Of a stretch of 64,000 bases of DNA, positions 10,346 to 21,287 are shown in pieces. The translations under genes and the position numbers were made by a program. The notes beneath the pieces are model-generated. The model saw only the letters and a list, made by a program, of their open reading frames with translations, had not been told where the DNA came from and did not search any database. The stretch lies in the NCBI GenBank assembly GCA_910574455.1, contig CAJSYZ010000008.1, forward strand, positions 124,001 through 188,000. The letters run 5' to 3'. How positions within the stretch are numbered: position 1 is the first letter of the stretch; the number at the start of each line of letters is the position of its first letter. The DNA is from Trichaptum fuscoviolaceum (taxonomy: Eukaryota > Basidiomycota > Agaricomycetes > Hymenochaetales > Trichaptaceae).

Positions 10346-12339
10346 CAATCATGATGCTTGTTGTTATTAGCATATTAGCACGAGCAGATTGGCTTCAGAG
10401 GAGAATCATGAGAAGGGACATGGACGAAGTTAACAATATCTGAGGCAGCGCTCGTTGAAGTTTGACACGTAAGCGCCCATCGACGCCCAGAGCGCCTTTG
10501 CCGTTTGACTTCAATGTGCATGTCTATCAGCGGGATAGCTGCATTCTAGCAGATTATCCATAGCAGAAGCAGCCAGGGACCAATTTTAGTAATATTCGAT
10601 GGTGAAGCAGCGAGAGAGACACACACAAGTTGACTTCTGCCTCCAACCACCCGACCAACAGACTACGGTAGACTCAGCTTTAATTCTGCGAATGACTTGA
10701 GCTTGAGTGGAGCTAACGCTTTCTTCTCTCGTCGAATGTTGCGGATGGAGAAATTGAAACAGCATGAGCATTTTGGGTTCAGAGAAGCTCGAAGTGAGAA
10801 CGGTTGACAAAAGCTAAATCAGCACTGCCACTGTGGCACAGAAGTTCCGGGCCTGAGCGCTCATTCAAGTTGACGGCGCCTCCTCCCTGCACAACGGACA
10901 CAAGAATCACGGCCAGCGACATCATTGAACCTACTCTTTTCCTTCACCACCTATTAGAACGCAGAAGTACATCGTAACTACCTGCGCGCGGCGGTGGCTC
11001 TAGCGAACAGGACTTTGTCTCTGGATGGTCAACTTGTCAAGTGGAAGGGTAAAGAGAGGACATGCGACGTGAGCATCTTACAATCTTCTCTTTCATCGTT
11101 TACGTCTGATTCCTTGTCTAAACAGCCTGCTTCGCATCCTAAATGAAAGCGCGGTGACCATAGCAGACAACAATGGCTTTCCCTAACTCGACAATTTCAA
11201 TTTTCGAAATCGCCGAGCGGTACACATCTCGCTGCCCGGACAACTTTTCATATACAGCTGCCGCGCTCCCGGACAGTCTTTCTGTTGGAAAGCTATAAGT
11301 TGATGTCTTCGGGAAGGGAGGAAGGAGGCGAACGGCACAATCAAGGTCACATGCGCAGACTTACTCTTCCATCTTGATCAACTCATCTAATGCTTTGTCG
11401 ACCGTCAGAAATCGCTTCGAATACAATCAAGCTAACCTATACTACGGGGATCTCTCATATTCATCGATTCCAGAACTACGAAGAAAACCGCCCGAATTTC
11501 TAAGGCTCAGCCATTCATTGTGAGCTTCCTCGTGAAGCCCTTCACGACCGCAATCTCTTGTCTTCCATTACATCTAACTCTCACTCACGCGCAGCTGATG
11601 CGACAACTTCCTTATGGAACCTTGAATTTGACCATCTTTCTCCCCGTTGGGCGTCGTCGCATCAGTTGCAATATATGATCGCGCTCCTACCTCACATCCA
11701 TCATAGTCTCATGAAACCGACAACATGTTTCAAGTCAACACGCAAATCTATCCAAGGACAAAGATGCTCGACGTACATCACCAAAGTATAAAGCGCAGCA
11801 TCTCAGTGCACTGCATCTCCTGAGTGTATATTTTACATCATTTGGGTGAATGAGAACAGGCATTGCTTCCATCAAAATCCTCTACAACCCTCGAGAAGGC
11901 TAACGTTTATTGGACCAGAACCTTCAGTGCATTTTGTACTCTAAAGTGAGGCTGTATGACAAAACAGAATTAGAACTAAGCTAATTTGCTTAACATTTCC
12001 AGTGGCGGATATCGTTAAAGTACTTTATGTACTTAGAGCTTTGCATCAGGATGATCAATCAGCCTATGATTCTATTTGAAAAACACTATGTGGATCTCAC
12101 TGTGTGCTACGGATTCTCCATCTAGGACTCACTTTTCTCGATACGCATACTGCGAGTTTAGGTGCGCCCTTTTCTGTCCGTGGCATGCAACACTTCTGCA
12201 TCATTGTCTGGATTAGAATAAAAAGGTCTAGATCTCCTGTGTGCACTGCGATCTATTCATCCCTTCGTTCATTCTCTTTACGTGCCTCGCTTTCACTGTG
12301 ACTCTTTGTTTCTCACTTCTGCGTCAACTTGACTGAATA

Positions 12340-13723
12340 ATGGACCCGACATATCCGCTCGTTCCCATAGCAAACTTCATTGCTTGCGCTCTTGCGCTCA
12401 TCCCGCTACCCCATATGATTGATAGACCACGGAACACGGGCGTCTTCGTCTTTGCTATACTTTTGTTCCTAGCTAGCTTTTCCGCGGCTCTCAACGCCAT
12501 TATCTGGTCAAGCGATGCGAAAGACAGGGCACCTGTGTGGTGCGATATCTGCAAGTAGCCAACATAAACCTGCAGTATTACTGATTACTAACCATGAGGC
12601 AAAAGCGACACATATAAGGATAGTCTCTAATACCGGAGGTCCGGCATGCTCATTTATTATCACACGAAGGCTATATAAAATAACTAGGCTACAAAATGCA
12701 ATGGTCAGCAGACGACAGGTAAGTAGTTTCCCTGACTTGTTCTTCTATCAACCTAATTTATGCTAAATAACAGAAGCATATCGAGCTACTGTTTGAGTTG
12801 GCTATCTGTGTCGGAATACCTATTGCAGTCGCAAGTCTTTGTGAGTGCTGTTTTAAGTGTAACAAAACCTATTTTAACTGTGGAGAAAAGACTATATTAC
12901 CCAAGGCGCCCGTTATCGAATTCTTGAAGAACTGGGATGTAACGTTGCAGAAGATTTTTCAGGACTGAGCATAATCCTCATCGATTCATGGTCAGTAATC
13001 TTCCCAGTCATATCTCTCGTATACTATGCACGTAAGTATTTACATTATCCATGATAATTGCTGTTGGGATTTACCACCTATTGAACAGCACGAATCATCT
13101 ATACATTCTACCGACATCGCAGAGAAATGAGTGATCGCCTTGATAGCTTTGATGCGGAGCTTAACCAAAGTCAATTCTTTCGGATGTTCGCACTCGGATG
13201 TTTCGATTCTTTAATCACACTACCGATCACTGTCACGGGTCTGGTCACTAACATTGCTGAACCTGGCACACAATTCAATTTCTATCAGGGCTGGACGCTG
13301 ATTCACTCAGACTGGGAGCCAACTCTTATTCCAAAGAGTGCATGGTCGTCATCGAAGTGGAGTGTACTCTCAGTTCACTGGGATGAATGGATCAATCTTT
13401 TCTTCGCATTGGTCTTCTTCGCACTCTTTGGCCTCACTTCAGGAGCCAGGAAAGGTTATCGTAGTTTCTTATGTGTCCTAATGAGACCTTTCGGTATCAT
13501 GCAGGCGGCCAGTACGGAGGAAGGATTACCGGATGTTGCATTCAAAAGTGGACGCGGAACAAACGCAACTGTCACGACGAATTTCTCAAACAGGTGCGGT
13601 TCAAGTACACACTGCGCGTAGTGCTTCTTGAACTGACCATATTGCAGTACTTCAGCAGTTGTCTCGTCATGCGTTGACAACCGAAAGGGACCCACCAGCT
13701 CACGAGCAGAGATCTCATTGTGA
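12340..13723 (+). CDS. STE3-type pheromone receptor, paralog 2
   Basis: Six exons: 12340-12550, 12606-12718, 12774-12840, 12891-13031, 13089-13593, 13648-13723; about 370 aa with an unbroken frame.
Same class D receptor signature as paralog 1: a start identical over MDPTYPLVPIANFIACAL, the NAIIWSSDAKDRAPVWCDI loop, a C-terminal helix DEWINLFFALVFFALFG and LTSGARKGYR. Seven hydrophobic helices can be counted. The cytoplasmic tail is the longest of the three (ends ...SSRAEISL).
The first intron starts with GC (GCAAGT); introns 2 to 4 start with GT. It lies 6.9 kb from paralog 1 in the same orientation, consistent with tandem duplication. This is the only copy without an obvious defect, so it is the best candidate for a working receptor. 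Ligand unknown. Confidence 0.92.
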
Positions 13724-14439
13724 ATTGATGCGGAGATCAGAAATACCATGTATCTATTCGGACCGTAATCTGAAGTTTGGAGATTTCGTTTTATAATCTT
13801 GCTAATTTATCCGAATTATCTACTGAGAGCTCGAGCTAGTTCGAGAAATTGAGAGGAGCGCCATTCTGCGAAACTGGAGTATTACAAGTGGACATCGCAA
13901 AGACATTGAAGCATCCAGTTATCAATTGATTAAATCTTCCTTAGCGGATATTTTATTCCGTGCTAATAACACAATGCATTATGCAATCTATAGTATGCCA
14001 TTATATTGAACCTGGTAGGCTGTTAGAATAGAGCTTGTTGGTGAAGGAAATGAGATGCTCACCACTAAAACAACTCGGCGGATACATCACCGTCAATATG
14101 CCCGGAACCAGTACATGAATCGTCTCCCAGCAATCACGACCTCCTTCTCCCTCTTGCAAAGGATAAAGTTGAATGCTTCACCTTGATGGACACCAAGCCG
14201 AAGCTGGCAAACACGGAAGTCAATAGATCGCTCAGCCAACCAGAGTCCCCCGAAATTGGGCGTCCTCGTATTCGACGGCCTACGTGCGACGCAAATTTGG
14301 TGTCAGTCCAGGTACGAGACTCAGATCGCATGACACTTTGCTGTTGAGCGACTGGTACGTTTGGGCATGAGAATGGGTACCCAAAAGCAAAGCACTTCGT
14401 ATTCGTGTCGACAGCGGCGTGCTGAACCTTCAGGCATTG

Positions 14440-14640
14440 AACCAGGTAAGAGAAGGCAGATAGCTTAGAATGCTGGGCTCACCGATGATATCGAAGACGG
14501 GACGGTGTCAGAAGTCCTCACCCTCGCATCCACCAACCCTTCACAACTTGGACTTTCAACCTCGAACGCTCCTTTGGGAAGGCAAATAAGTCTGTCGGCG
14601 GAAGGAAGCGTCTTTGGTCAACTTCTCCTACAGAATAGGA
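14440..14640. repeat. Second receptor-cluster repeat, copy 2
   Basis: Matches 9040-9270: GCTGGGCTCACCGATG, then ATCGAAGAC, then a CCTTCACAACTTG block and a decayed CTTTGGGAAGGCA segment. Confidence 0.5.
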
Positions 14641-15149
14641 AAGCGTCATAAGAGGAACTCGAGGGAGTTGACATACTGAAGCGTCCAGGGATGCACATTC
14701 ACACGCACAGTTCTTCCGCAGCAGACACAACCAATGAAGCACATGTGAACGCTACAGGCGTAGAAGCAAGTGTCTTAGGTCAACTTTCGCCAATGTCTCC
14801 TAGATGAATCACGGACATACCCGTGGAAAAAGGAATGTTGGTCAATTCAGATAACCATTGCCTTCACTTGCAAGAATGCATAAGTCAGCTGTTTGGTAGG
14901 GCCCTTCAATAAACAAAAAAAGAGGTGCGAGGATGGTGGAAGCGTGACCTAAAGTCGAGGTAAAGTTAGAGATGCAGAACATCAGATTTTCGCACAGCCG
15001 AGGAAAGGAAAGGGAAAAGGAAGAACATACACGCACAACGAATTCCAAACCCCTGACCGATTTGACAAAAAACCAACAACACCAGACGACTACGCCTATG
15101 CCAACTCTCCAAGAGCATGAATGAACCCCGAAAATTGGATTCCGCATTG

Positions 15150-15600
15150 GGGAGCGTGAACCATCTGTCCGACGAGAGACTGAAAATGACACAAAGCCAG
15201 AGTCAGAGTAGAAGGACGGCTGTGCCATGCCGGACAAGTTTGACGGACCTGGGCTTAGGGCTTACAGCGCACATGCGTGTTGTCCAGAAGGAAATTGCTG
15301 CGCGTCGGATAATCGAAGTAGCAGTGATAGTAGGAAGACTAAGGGAGAGAGACGTAAACGAGGTAGTGAAATTCAAGGGAAAGATGACACGCACAACTGT
15401 TATTCTGCCTCACAATGACAGTATTTCCAGAGTCCAGAGTCATCGATAGTCTCCACGGATAGTCCTCCACAGAATCGACCACTTCGCACCTGGCCTGAGA
15501 GTTCTTCCAACGCCTCTGCCCTCATCTGTACCCGGGACGAGCTGAAGATGTACATCCCATGGGTGGTGCCACCGTACACAGCATTTGGCGATGTAATGTG
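15150..15600. repeat. Receptor-cluster repeat, copy 3
   Basis: Contains ACAAGTTTGACGGACCTGGG, the core AAGGGAAAGATGACACGCAC (near 15377) and CCCATGGGTGGTGCCACCG. The first half also matches 18780-18960. Confidence 0.55.
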
Positions 15601-17203
15601 CTTTACCACGTATCTTTGCATTCAGCCAACCCGCTAAGAAGCTTGTGTCCGATAAAGCAGCCCAAGCAGATTGTCTTTAGAGGTGGATCGTGAAGAGGGA
15701 TTTTGAGGAATTTGACAAGAATTCAGGCGGCACCGCCACTACTACGTTCAAGTTCAAGTTGACGCGTAAGCGCACATTCAGTCGAGCCCTAACCCTAAGT
15801 CTACTGTTCGTCTTCAACCACAACTATGAAAACTCACATGAACCTAATTATTGCCTTCCATTAGCACCTATTACCGCACTAATCTCTATCATGCAAACCT
15901 GTGCGCCAAGGTGAACTTGAGAAGGTAGGAGTAGGCTGATGGAGGACATAAATGCATCTTTAGCACACTGGCAATCCACACTGATTGATGTCACTTGGCA
16001 TGCGCTCCTTAAAGCCGTCTCAAGCTATCAGAAGTCTCTGTGAACCCGAAGAATAAATGATGACTCTTTACACAGAAAGTCTAGCATTATCGGGTTGCCA
16101 ATACAAGCGTACAATATCGCCTATCCTTCCTCGCCTCCTGTCCCAACCCCAACTATAATCAAATCGACACTTCTATTACTCAAACTCTCTGCCAGTCTTC
16201 TCCGGTATTCAAATCGAGACGCGGGTGATGCTTTTTTCTTCATGATCCAGATCGTAAGACTTCTTTCGCTACTGATGCATTTCTCATTACCTTTCTGATA
16301 ATAGTTACATCTATGATCTTTTCATTCTTTGAAGTAGGAGCTGGTACTGCAGTTTGAAGGAACACAGTTGCACTTTAGAAGGTGCTATCAAGGTAGGCAT
16401 CAGTAATCTTGTGCATAAACCCGTATCAACCCGTACATCAGGCCTTCTTTACTTAATTTAATCGACAGATCTCGTTCGTGAAGCATTGATCTTCGGCGTA
16501 CAACCTGATCATCACGTTTAGCTCCACTCCCTGCACCGATGATGTCGTAAATTATACATCACTCACAAATCTACCTGGGTCTTCCTGCAGAGAAACCTCC
16601 AGTCGATCGGCTAGTCGTCTCTTATGCACTGCTTTCTTCTCTCCCGAAGTACAATGCATTTTCTTAGCTCTTTACTAGGTATATCGTGATAACTTCATAG
16701 GGATAAAATAATGAGCCTACTGGCAGAATAAATCCGAAGGATAATTAGCTCTTAGCGAGGATTACAGCCGGGAAAATCTACAGGTACGCTTCACGGTCTT
16801 TACAAAGGTCGGCCGATATGTAAAGTTTGACGTAATATAACCAACCACGATCGCTTCCATTCCTTCTGCAGTTTCTTGGCGGTGAGAACCTGTCAGCTTC
16901 TGAACATTGTGATAAATCTGATTTGAACCTTCAATGTGGATTCTGATAGGCGTGATCAGACACCACTATCAGCTAAGTCCTAAATGCGGTCATTAATGAG
17001 CCTTTGAGGCTCCTATGCACCACGACATTTCTCTTTGAAGTACACTGATCGTCTTGTTAGACGGTTGGTTCGCCTAGGAGTACAGAGATTCTGATCATCT
17101 TTTCCCTGTTAGAATTGAAGATCGAGTTGCTTCTCGAGAATGTATTTATTCATTCTGATATCGCGCGAATATATTCTAGCTAAGTGCTGTACATTTCTCG
17201 GGC

Positions 17204-17210
17204 TATAAAT
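17204..17210 (+). promoter_or_regulatory. TATA box upstream of receptor 3
   Basis: TATAAAT about 100 bp before the ATG at 17308, at a distance like that of the TATA-like box of receptor 1. Confidence 0.45.
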
Positions 17211-17307
17211 ATCATACTGAGCGGCATATCACCGACCCTCATTGCACTCTCCTCACTTCTCCCAGCTTTGATTCAAAGGAGGATCGCCCTTCGCTTCGGT
17301 TGATGCA

Positions 17308-18638
17308 ATGGAACCGACATATCCGCTCGTACCCATAGCGAACTTCATTGCTTGCGCTCTAATTGTCATTCCGCTGCTCCATATGAATTTTAGATCTTGG
17401 AACACAGGTGTTTACATGCTCGCTCTGTGGCTCTTCCTTGCCAGTCTCTCTACAGCTATCAACGCCATTGTTTGGTCGAGAGATGCAGAAGATAGGGCAC
17501 CAGTATGGTGTGATATCAGTTAGTTTTCACCAAGTGGTCATATACAGTATAACTGAAGCTGCGATTGAAAGCATCACATCTTCAGGTACTCACTGATACT
17601 GGAGCTCCAGCATGTTCGTTGATAATCACACAAAGGCTTTATAAGATTACAAGACTGCGAGCTGCAGTAGTCGACAGGCGACAGGCAAGTAGCCCCCCCT
17701 TATGCCTCTTCTAAATTTGACTGCTTACTTGGATTTACAGAGGTCTATCGAACTAGCTACAGAATTAGCAATTTGTATTGGAATTCCTATCTGAGCTGCA
17801 AGTCTCTGTGAGTATGTCTAGTAGTTCAACAGGATCTGTTCTGACTAAGTGGAGTAGACTATATTGTTCAAGACTCCCGTTATGAAATCCTTGAGCAGTT
17901 GGGATGTGAGGTTGCAGTAGACATATCAGGACTGAGTATAATCCTCATCGATTCATGGTCTCTAGTATTGCCATTCTTCTCACTCTTGTTTTATACGCGT
18001 AAGTAGCCACATCCACATCAGATTTCAAATACTCAGCTTTATCACATATTCATTAGCACGGATCATCTATACATTCTACCGCCATCGGAGGGAAATGAGC
18101 GATCATCTTGATAGCCTTGATGCGGAGCTTAACCAAAGTCAATTCTTTCGGATGTTCGCTCTCGGATGTTTCAACTCGTTTATTACACTGCCTATCACTA
18201 TCTGGGGTACGGTCGGAAATGTCGTTACTGCCGGACCACAGTTCAGCTTCTATCAAGGATGGACGCTCACTCACTTAGAATGGAAACCGGTATCTTTTCC
18301 AAGAAGTATATTGTCGACATTTAAGTGGGGTGTAGCGTCATTATATTGGGACGAATGGATCAATCCCTTCTTTGCTCTGGTATTCTTTGCTCTTTTCGGC
18401 CTCACTCCCGATGCCAAGAAAGGGTACCGTAGGTTTTTCCGTTTCCTAGGCAGGCCTCTCGGCGTCGGGCAGACGGGAAACTCAGAGGATGTGTTACCGG
18501 AAGTTGTTTTTAAAAGTGGGAGAGGAACCAATATGACTGTCACATCAGGCATTGCGAGCAGGTATGTTTAACTTCTATTCTCTGAATACGAACACTTCCC
18601 GGCCTAAGTCACTTTGTAGTACTCAAGCAGACGTTTAG
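17308..18638 (+). pseudogene. STE3-type pheromone receptor, paralog 3, with premature stop
   Basis: Exons by alignment to the paralogs: 17308-17518, 17572-17684, 17741-17807, 17858-17998, 18057-18561, 18620-18638. All of exons 1 to 5 have the same length as in paralogs 1 and 2, so the model is secure.
At 17792-17794 codon 126 is TGA; the paralogs have GGA or GCA there, inside the third transmembrane helix. No alternative splice site removes it. The rest of the frame stays open through all later exons and keeps the receptor motifs (QFFRMFALGCFNSF, DEWINPFFALVFFALFG).
Intron 2 starts with GC. A single nonsense change in an otherwise clean gene suggests recent inactivation, or a sequencing error, or stop readthrough. 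The promoter TATA box is still present. Confidence 0.85.
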
Positions 18639-21287
18639 GCGTGAGGTACCATTGGGGATGGATGTATACACCCACAGAGATGTTGTTGCGAGGCAGAGAA
18701 GAAAGACGAATGTATTCATTTGTAACATTAATCCTGGAGAGCGTGAAGCAGTCTGTAGGCGAGAATTCGAATGAGACATGAATTCAGAGTCAGGGGCAGA
18801 AGGTGAGCGATGCGGTGCCGGGCAAGTTTGACTGACCTGGAGCTGGAGGTTAGAGCGCAGACGCGTGATGTCAGAGAAAGGATCGCATCGCAAGGCATGG
18901 AAGCAGCCATAGTAATAGTAGAACGAAGTCTGTGAAAGATAGAGACGTCGATGCAGTAATGAGATCCGAGTGAGAGATGACACCCACCATTAGTATTTTG
19001 CTTCCAAACCACTCAAAGCATCTCGATGGTCCTCGGCTTTAAGCTCTACCCAGGCTCAGTTAGGTTGCGCTCGGCCGGACTTCTATTTTTACGTCTTTGT
19101 CGTCTGTCAACGAGCAACAACTTGGACGAGTTGAAGATGAACGACCCACGGATGGTGACAACATATTGAAGTCCGACTTCCGGAGCTTCTTATCTTCAAG
19201 ATAGCAACACGAGCGATTTGGCTTCAGAGGAGGGTCACAGTCACGAAGAGAAAGGAAGTTGAAAAGATCTGAGGCAACACTGCAGTGCCACAATTCAACG
19301 TTAAAGTTTGACGCGGAAGCGCCTACAGGCATTGCCACCGCGGTCACGGTCGTTCGTCTTCAATGGACACTACCATCAGCGAATTTGGCTGAAGCTCTTC
19401 ATTGCTTACATCCGAACCATGAGTGCGATGGAATCTATAACATATACCTGCTCTCCGAGGTGAACTAGGGACTTTGAAGGGTCGGAGCGGAAGGAAGGAA
19501 ACTCACTTAGATCCATCATGGTCGAAAGGGTATATTCGCGACACTTCAGGAAAGACATCGTGGTGGCGTTAGGTGCATGGTATACCAGGCGACAATCTCG
19601 ACCCCGAAAATCCCCACTTGCACCATAGTTATGTGATGGAATGACCGTCTGCTGAGAGACAGCAAAGGTAGCGGTGAAGTCTGCGACTCGTGCAAGAAAG
19701 GTGCGAGGTGGATGACTGTAAGAATGGCGCATCGAGGAAGGAGGCTCAATTAGAACCGGTAGGATAAAGGGATATCTAGGGAGTGTGTGTCTCCGAAGGT
19801 GCACCTGCAAGAATGTCTGGAAGATGACATGAATGAGTTTTGTATAGGTGTCATGCGGTCTGAAAGGAGGTCAACTCACGATCGCGTTTGATATCCTGCT
19901 TAACCTTGATTATGTGAAGGACCTAGACAGGCCCATCGTGAATGTCGCGAATGTCTAAAGAAAGGAACCAACCGTAACCGTCATGTTTTCAGTTCATTTG
20001 GCTCAACAGTGCTCACCTGAGCATAGCAAAGATGCGATCGAGGTCCTACTGATCGAGTTGGAATTTCTCCGGTATTTCCACGTTGTGGTGGGGATGGCAA
20101 CTAAACGATGAAGCAGTCGCTCAAGTTCTGAGGCTAAAATCCGATCATGTTGCCAGGATAACATGTTTTGCAGCCCTCGGATGTCGTTATGGTTAAATCG
20201 TTGATGCGGCCACAAGAATGCTCTCCTGAGACAATCGCTGAACGCTGTCCAACCCATTATTGTCCGCCATTTCCTCGAAGTGATGATGCACTCACCTGGG
20301 AAGTTGCATCCGCAGTGACCACTCCATCAGGAGGTACACGCTTCCAACCTGATTCCCTCTTCCTTCTTCCAACCTCTTTCCAGCAATGCAGGCCCATTGG
20401 CAACAAGTGTCAGGATGAATTAGATGGTCGCAGACTCAGGCCAGAGCCTAGACCCGAGCGGAGGAAGGATGCCGGCGGCAGCTTGATGTCGGGTGATTAT
20501 CTTCTGCAGTTGGAGAGCGAAGAAGCTAGTGAGCTCGAGAAGTGGCTCATTCTCAAACTGTTCGTATGACTTCGTGTCACTCTGTTTGAGAAAAAGTTTA
20601 AAAATGCTAGACGTGATGAAAGAGACAGCCTGCGTACATTGGAAACCGCTGGACATTGATTGCACCACAATCATCTTCCCTTTCTTCATCCCGAAGGGTG
20701 GATTCCCGACAGGTGGACTGCCCCAGAAAGCGTATGACTAGCCCGCCAGGCGCAAGTTCAGACCTCTACCCATCTCCAACTCGGAGACGTGACCGTCGAG
20801 CTGCGACGATGGTTTCTATCGTATCGAAGATGAAAGGCGATTCGGGCACCGATGTATGGATGGAATTGGGCGTGCTCCTAGGTGCGTATGGAAAGGTTCA
20901 GGTCATTTTGCTGGCCGTGATAGTCGAGTCTGTTGAAGACTATCCGCGCCGCCCGTGCCATAGTGACAGACGCGGTGTCAATGGGCGCTTACACTTCAAC
21001 GTGCTGTCTCATCTAGGCTCGCAAGCCAGCCGTTAGTGTTAATGTTGTGGTAACGGCTGGTACGACTCAATCAGAAGTTGCTGAGTCACCACAATTTGAC
21101 CGATTTGGAATTGAATATAAAGGGAAGGACCCTACTGTTTGACCGAAAGCCTGAGGGTGGGAGTAAGACAAAATGAGTGGAATACTCCCACGCGATTTGC
21201 GCCGGTCATAGGATCGACGCGCGCGTCTACGCGCCTCTTTTCCTACTACAACGTACCACGACGTCGTATTTATGTCGTAGTTAATTT
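18639..21287. other. 2.6-kb interval between receptor 3 and the DUF6589 gene
   Basis: Holds a repeat copy at 18780-19170. Several ORFs of 60 to 130 codons occur (for example 19406-19810 minus, 20656-21036 plus) without a recognised domain. Near 21040-21105 there are short inverted repeats (TTGTGGT..ACCACAA and GACTCAA..TTGCTGAGTC) upstream of the DUF6589 start. Confidence 0.45.
18780..19170. repeat. Receptor-cluster repeat, copy 4
   Basis: Carries CAAGTTTGACTGACCTGG, GAGAGATGACACCCACC (near 18971) and GACCCACGGATGGTGACA; it lies just downstream of receptor 3 as copy 3 lies downstream of receptor 2. Confidence 0.55.

Larger units (their letters stand above)
5436..12339. other. 6.9-kb gene-poor receptor 1-2 interval
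   Basis: It contains short ORFs on both strands, two repeated segments listed separately (near 6940-7330 and 9960-10345) and some coding-like fragments (5816-6567; and 10979-11145, where an apparent 58-nt intron GTGAGC..AAACAG interrupts an otherwise open frame). No complete recognisable gene was found. Scanning the plus strand for short ORFs ending in Cys-aliphatic-aliphatic-X gave nothing convincing. Confidence 0.5.
13724..17307. other. 3.6-kb receptor 2-3 interval
   Basis: Contains repeat copies at 14440-14640 and 15150-15600 and no complete recognisable gene. A 38-codon minus-strand ORF (14437 down to 14321) ends in Cys-His-Ala-Ile; it has the size and C-terminal cysteine position of a pheromone precursor but its sequence is not convincing. 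Confidence 0.5.

Noticed and set aside
9936..10373. 145-codon minus-strand ORF as a gene
   Set aside because: It covers a repeat segment whose other copies do not keep the frame.
15690..15914. 74-codon ORF ending Cys-Ala-Pro-Arg
   Set aside because: Pro and Arg do not fit a CaaX box; likely chance.
21002..21016. Cys-Cys-Leu-Ile-stop as a CaaX pheromone end
   Set aside because: The only in-frame ATG gives an 11-residue peptide; the longer frame has no start, and the spot is far from the receptors.
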